Part shown: piece by piece, positions 6,548 to 9,338 of the stretch
Layout: every line of letters begins with the position of its first letter
Numbering within the stretch: position 1 is the first letter of the stretch
Source: Prevotellaceae bacterium
GTDB taxonomy: Bacteria > Bacteroidota > Bacteroidia > Bacteroidales > Bacteroidaceae
NCBI GenBank assembly: GCA_905371275.1
Contig: CAJPLH010000070.1
Location: 1-9,338 of the forward strand
Length of the DNA stretch: 9,338 nt
Direction: 5' to 3'
Program-made: the position numbers and the translations under genes
The notes under the pieces: model-generated
Databases searched by the model: none
What the model was told of the DNA's origin: nothing
What the model saw: only the letters and a program-made list of their open reading frames with translations

Positions 6548-7852
6548 TTAGATGCGAGTGATTTTAGCACCGAGCGCGTTGAGTCTGTGCTCGATGTGTT
6601 CATAACCGCGGTCAATTTGTTCCACATTGTCGATGCGGCTCGTTCCGTCTGCGCTCAAGGCCGCAATCAACAAGGCAATTCCGGCGCGAATGTCGGGACT
6701 TGCCATACGGCGCGCACGGAGTTGATGCTCAAAATTGTGTCCCACCACCACAGCGCGGTGCGGATCGCACAAGATGATTTGTGCGCCCATATCAATGAGT
6801 TTGTCGGTAAAGAAAAGACGGCTTTCAAACATCTTTTGATGGAAAAGCACACTTCCCTTTGCCTGCGTAGCCACTACAATCAAGATGGAGAGCAAATCAG
6901 GCGTTAGACCTGGCCAAGGAGCATCGGCCAAAGTCATCAACGACCCATCGATGAAACTCTCAATCTCATAGTTTTGTCGGCCTGGAATGAACAAGTCGTC
7001 ACCTTGCACCTCAATTTGGATGCCCAAGCGGCGAAACGCATCGGGAATGATGCCCAAGTCGCGCAAAGATACCGACTTAATGGTCAGCCCATCGCCCACC
7101 ATCGCTCCCATGCCAATGAACGAACCCACCTCAATCATATCGGGAAGAATGCGATGAGTTGCTCCGCGCAAGCGTTTAGTGCCCACGACTGTCAAGCGGT
7201 TAGACGCAATGCCCGAAATGTTTGCTCCCATACGATTGAGCAAATGGCAAAGTTGTTGGATATAGGGTTCGCAAGCGGCGTTGTAAATCGTGGTTGTTCC
7301 CTCTGCCAGCACGGCAGCCATAAGAATGTTGGCTGTTCCCGTCACACTGGCTTCGTCCAAAAGCATATAAGCCCCCTGCAAATGGTCGGCTTTGATTTCA
7401 AACAACTGGTGGTCGGCATCTGTGCTGAAAGACGCCCCTAAACATTGCAGGCCATAGAAATGGGAGTCAAGACGACGGCGACCAATTTTGTCGCCACCAG
7501 GTTTGCTCACCACGGCGTGTCCGAAACGAGCCACCAATGGTCCGATAGTCAAAATAGAACCGCGGAGCGAAGAGCAGCGTTCTAGGTATTCTTCGCTGCG
7601 AAGATAGTCGAGATTGATGCTATCTGCTTGAAAAGTGATGTCGCCAGGGGCGTTGCGTTTCACCTTCACCCCAATGTCTTGCAACAAGAGAATCAAGTTG
7701 TTGACGTCGAGAATGTCGGGAACATTTTGCAAGCGCACCTCTTCTTCGGTGAGAAGGGTGGCACAGATTACTTGGAGTGCTTCGTTTTTAGCTCCCTGAG
7801 GAGTGATTTCGCCTTGGAGACGATGGTTGCCTTCGATGAGGAATGAAGCCAT
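6548..7852 (-). CDS. murA: UDP-N-acetylglucosamine 1-carboxyvinyltransferase (MurA)
   Basis: MurA transfers enolpyruvate from PEP to UDP-GlcNAc, the first committed step of peptidoglycan synthesis, in the cytoplasm. The 434 residues fit the family (E. coli 419) and show the two-lobe EPSP synthase-like fold. The N-terminus has QGAKNEALQVICATLL (19-34, with Lys22 and Asn23 equivalent to the E. coli substrate-binding pair). Next come LRGSILTIGPLVARFG (96-111) and the active-site loop KPGGDKIGRR (117-126). Further on are APWPGLTPDLLSI (311-323, Asp319 the likely base), DIRAGIALLIAAL (387-399, Arg389 equivalent to E. coli Arg397) and IDRGYEHIEHRLNALGA (413-429). The loop cysteine that fosfomycin alkylates (Cys115 in E. 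coli) is Asp121 here, a substitution that keeps activity and gives natural resistance in other species. The gene starts 26 bases after the DUF4290 gene, in the same transcript. Confidence 0.97.
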   Translation of the reverse strand: MASFLIEGNHRLQGEITPQGAKNEALQVICATLLTEEEVRLQNVPDILDVNNLILLLQDIGVKVKRNAPGDITFQADSINLDYLRSEEYLERCSSLRGSILTIGPLVARFGHAVVSKPGGDKIGRRRLDSHFYGLQCLGASFSTDADHQLFEIKADHLQGAYMLLDEASVTGTANILMAAVLAEGTTTIYNAACEPYIQQLCHLLNRMGANISGIASNRLTVVGTKRLRGATHRILPDMIEVGSFIGMGAMVGDGLTIKSVSLRDLGIIPDAFRRLGIQIEVQGDDLFIPGRQNYEIESFIDGSLMTLADAPWPGLTPDLLSILIVVATQAKGSVLFHQKMFESRLFFTDKLIDMGAQIILCDPHRAVVVGHNFEHQLRARRMASPDIRAGIALLIAALSADGTSRIDNVEQIDRGYEHIEHRLNALGAKITRI

Positions 7853-7878
7853 ACGGAGGGAGGAGTTGAATGTTGAGA

Positions 7879-8412
7879 TTAGGAAATAAGCGAAAGCGCT
7901 TCTTCTTGTGAAATGCGTCCGTTAGTGAGCAATTCGATGTCGTGCGCAATGCGTTCGTTGGAGGGCATATCGCCACGCACCGCATAGAGGTTTTCGCGCA
8001 TACGACCAGCTGCAGTCTTTATGCCCAGGACACGATGATCGGGATTTTCTTTGTTGGCTGCCTTGACGAGAAGATTTTGCACCAAAACACCATAGTGTCG
8101 CAAGCGTGGATGTTGTTGCGAATAGGCCAAGTGTGGCGCGCAATCTTCTTCCTCGTGAGGAGTGATGGTGTAGGGGTAGTCAATGTCTAGTTGATAGTCA
8201 GACAACTGTGCCAAATGATTCCACAACTTTTCATTTTCCTCTTGTGTGGGATGAAGCACTTGCGCCACAATCTTCATCGCTGTCATGATGCTGTGGGCAT
8301 AAGCTTGACGTTCTGTGCGGTCTTCTATCGTTAGTGCGTAGTCCACCATTTTTTGTACCTCGCGTCCATAGACTTTCATGCGCAAAGGAGCTAGTTGAGT
8401 GTTATAGAGCAT
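7879..8412 (-). CDS. DUF4290 family protein of unknown function
   Basis: A 177-residue protein that I recognise as the DUF4290 family, found in Bacteroidota and commonly next to murA. Its function is not established. The sequence begins MLYNTQLAPLRMKVYGREVQ, followed by KMVDYALTIEDRTERQAYAH (21-40), NEKLWNHLAQLSDYQLDIDY (60-79) and PYTITPHEE (80-88). The last third is basic and helical, with an NLLVKAANKENPDHR segment (113-127). There is no signal peptide and no membrane segment; it looks cytoplasmic and largely alpha-helical. No catalytic motif is apparent. It sits 6 bases after tsaB and 26 bases before murA, so it is certainly co-transcribed with both and might act in cell-wall synthesis or translation, but that is inference from position only. 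Confidence 0.9.
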   Translation of the reverse strand: MLYNTQLAPLRMKVYGREVQKMVDYALTIEDRTERQAYAHSIMTAMKIVAQVLHPTQEENEKLWNHLAQLSDYQLDIDYPYTITPHEEEDCAPHLAYSQQHPRLRHYGVLVQNLLVKAANKENPDHRVLGIKTAAGRMRENLYAVRGDMPSNERIAHDIELLTNGRISQEEALSLIS

Positions 8413-8418
8413 CGATGT

Positions 8419-9111
8419 TTACAAAAGTTTTTTGGGTTGTGAGGCTTGGAAATCCTTGAGATAGAAAGGTTCAAAATAGGCCAAATCTTCAAATTTGCCA
8501 TCGAGGAAAGCCTTTTCTGCCAAAGGAGCCATATATTTGGCCAAAGGATGTGCGTCATCAACGAAGCGCGCGTTGGGATGGTCGATCACCGTTTTGCACT
8601 TCTCGGCACCATTGCCCATAAAATAGACGGGTGCGCGATCCAACCATTCCTTGTAGGTGTCGGCCGTGACGATATCAGGTTGCACCTCTCGCAGCGGACG
8701 GAGTGCGCGATCATACACGGCAGCATAAACTTCCATGCGTCGGGCATCAATCATAGGCACGAGCAAGGCATCTTCGGGCATATCGTCGTCGAAAAGCAAG
8801 GTGGGCACCGTGATGAGTTTCAAAGTGGGCACAGCAATCAAAGGCACGTTGCGACCATAAGCCACACCTTTTGCCACTGAGGTGCCAATGCGAAGCCCTG
8901 TGTAACTGCCGGGGCCTGAAGAAATGGCCACTGCATCGAGGGGAATGGCGTGACTTTCAATAAAACTCAAGGCTTCGTCCACGTAGGGAGCCAGCACTGT
9001 GGCGTGCGAAGGTCCTTCGAGGGTTTGTTTTTCAAAAATCACTTTGGAATCTTCTGACACGGCCACCGAACAAACTGTGGTGGAGGAATCAATATGTAGA
9101 ATACAAGCCAT
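8419..9111 (-). CDS. tsaB: tRNA t6A modification protein TsaB
   Basis: TsaB is the partner of TsaD (with TsaE and TsaC) in forming N6-threonylcarbamoyladenosine at position 37 of ANN-decoding tRNAs, in the cytoplasm. It is an ASKHA-fold paralogue of TsaD that acts as a scaffold rather than as the catalytic subunit. The 230 residues match E. coli TsaB (231). Visible marks are LHIDSSTTVCSVAV (5-18), the hallmark SSGPGSYTGLRIG (64-76) followed by VAKGVAYG (79-86), MIDARRMEVYAAVYD (120-134) and the C-terminal EPFYLKDF (214-221), the usual 'P.YlR' end of the fold. As expected for TsaB, the metal-binding HxxxH motif of TsaD is absent. It is the first gene of the cluster, preceded by a leader of about 200 bases, and its stop lies 6 bases from the next start. 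Confidence 0.95.
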   Translation of the reverse strand: MACILHIDSSTTVCSVAVSEDSKVIFEKQTLEGPSHATVLAPYVDEALSFIESHAIPLDAVAISSGPGSYTGLRIGTSVAKGVAYGRNVPLIAVPTLKLITVPTLLFDDDMPEDALLVPMIDARRMEVYAAVYDRALRPLREVQPDIVTADTYKEWLDRAPVYFMGNGAEKCKTVIDHPNARFVDDAHPLAKYMAPLAEKAFLDGKFEDLAYFEPFYLKDFQASQPKKLL

Positions 9112-9212
9112 AATGTTGTCTTTCTGTTTTATAAGACTTTATTGTCTTGGGTGAGTGTTGGGGAGTTGCAAAACTTCCGTGCCATCTGGAGCAAAAGCGC
9201 GCAGTGTTGTTT

Positions 9213-9251
9213 CTGTGGAAACCGCCTGAAATGGTAGTTTTCACAGCGGTT
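9213..9251 (-). promoter_or_regulatory. Structured leader of tsaB with alternative hairpins
   Basis: Two overlapping inverted repeats lie in the tsaB leader. The first pairs 9220-9225 (AACCGC) with 9246-9251 (GCGGTT) and continues inside with 9227-9231 (TGAAA) against 9239-9243 (TTTCA), leaving a seven-base loop. The second pairs 9213-9222 with 9237-9246 over ten positions with one imperfect pair. They share bases, so only one can form at a time. The arrangement resembles a switch, but no U-run follows either stem and no known riboswitch is recognised. Confidence 0.4.
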
Positions 9252-9312
9252 CTTTTCGAAAGTCTACAACAAGCCTATCAATGTGCGAAATTACCACTTT
9301 CTCGGCGAACTA

Positions 9313-9320
9313 CAAAGATA
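9313..9320 (-). promoter_or_regulatory. Candidate -7 box of the tsaB-rseP transcript
   Basis: Read on the minus strand, 9320-9313 is TATCTTTG, an exact match to the Bacteroidota -7 consensus TAnnTTTG. The matching -33 TTG would fall at or beyond the right edge of the window and cannot be checked. Transcription would start near 9306-9309, giving a leader of roughly 195 bases before tsaB. No other exact match occurs between this site and the tsaB start, and no convincing gene is seen in positions 9112-9338. Confidence 0.5.
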
Positions 9321-9338
9321 ATGCGCTGAAACTTAATC

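Noticed and set aside
9129..9185. An 18-residue minus-strand frame in the tsaB leader, considered as an attenuator peptide
   Set aside because: It has no run of a regulatory codon and no terminator stem with a U-run after it, so it is most likely chance.
9147..9329. A 60-codon plus-strand frame at the right edge
   Set aside because: It runs antisense through the tsaB leader, has no recognisable domain and reflects only stop-poor sequence.
1..9338. Mobile elements, CRISPR arrays, toxin-antitoxin pairs, tRNA or rRNA genes
   Set aside because: No transposase or integrase, no regularly spaced repeats, no small paired genes and no cloverleaf or rRNA-like sequence were seen on either strand.

Overview
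The window comes from a member of the Bacteroidota, most likely order Bacteroidales and perhaps Prevotellaceae. The reasons are the order tsaB - DUF4290 - murA - rimM - dxr - rseP, the presence of DUF4290 (a family I know only from this phylum), promoter boxes of the Bacteroidota form TAnnTTTG, and the absence of Shine-Dalgarno sequences before the starts. Base composition is intermediate. Species-level placement is not possible by eye.

All nine protein genes lie on the minus strand, so transcription runs from the right end of the window to the left. The right part (about 9338 to 3131) is a housekeeping cluster. A perfect TAnnTTTG box at the far right precedes a leader of about 200 bases that can form two mutually exclusive hairpins. 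Then come tsaB (t6A tRNA modification), a DUF4290 gene, murA (first committed step of peptidoglycan synthesis), rimM (30S ribosome maturation), dxr (MEP isoprenoid pathway) and rseP (intramembrane protease). A strong stem-loop after rseP closes the cluster.

The left part is a small cell-surface glycan group: a Wzx-type polysaccharide flippase overlapping a family 8 glycosyltransferase by four bases, then a nucleotidyltransferase related to glycerol-3-phosphate cytidylyltransferase. The last gene has its own candidate promoter, with a perfect 10-base palindrome upstream of the -7 box.

The genes share a loose theme of envelope and translation. Dxr feeds isoprenoid synthesis, which supplies the undecaprenyl carrier used both by the MurA pathway and by Wzx-type export. 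TsaB and RimM serve translation. RseP acts in envelope stress or signal-peptide turnover.

I saw no mobile element, CRISPR array, tRNA or rRNA, and no convincingly new multi-gene system. The most useful points are a MurA with aspartate instead of cysteine in the active-site loop (predicting fosfomycin insensitivity), a cytidylyltransferase-like enzyme with altered signature motifs, the structured tsaB leader, and the tight rimM-dxr junction.
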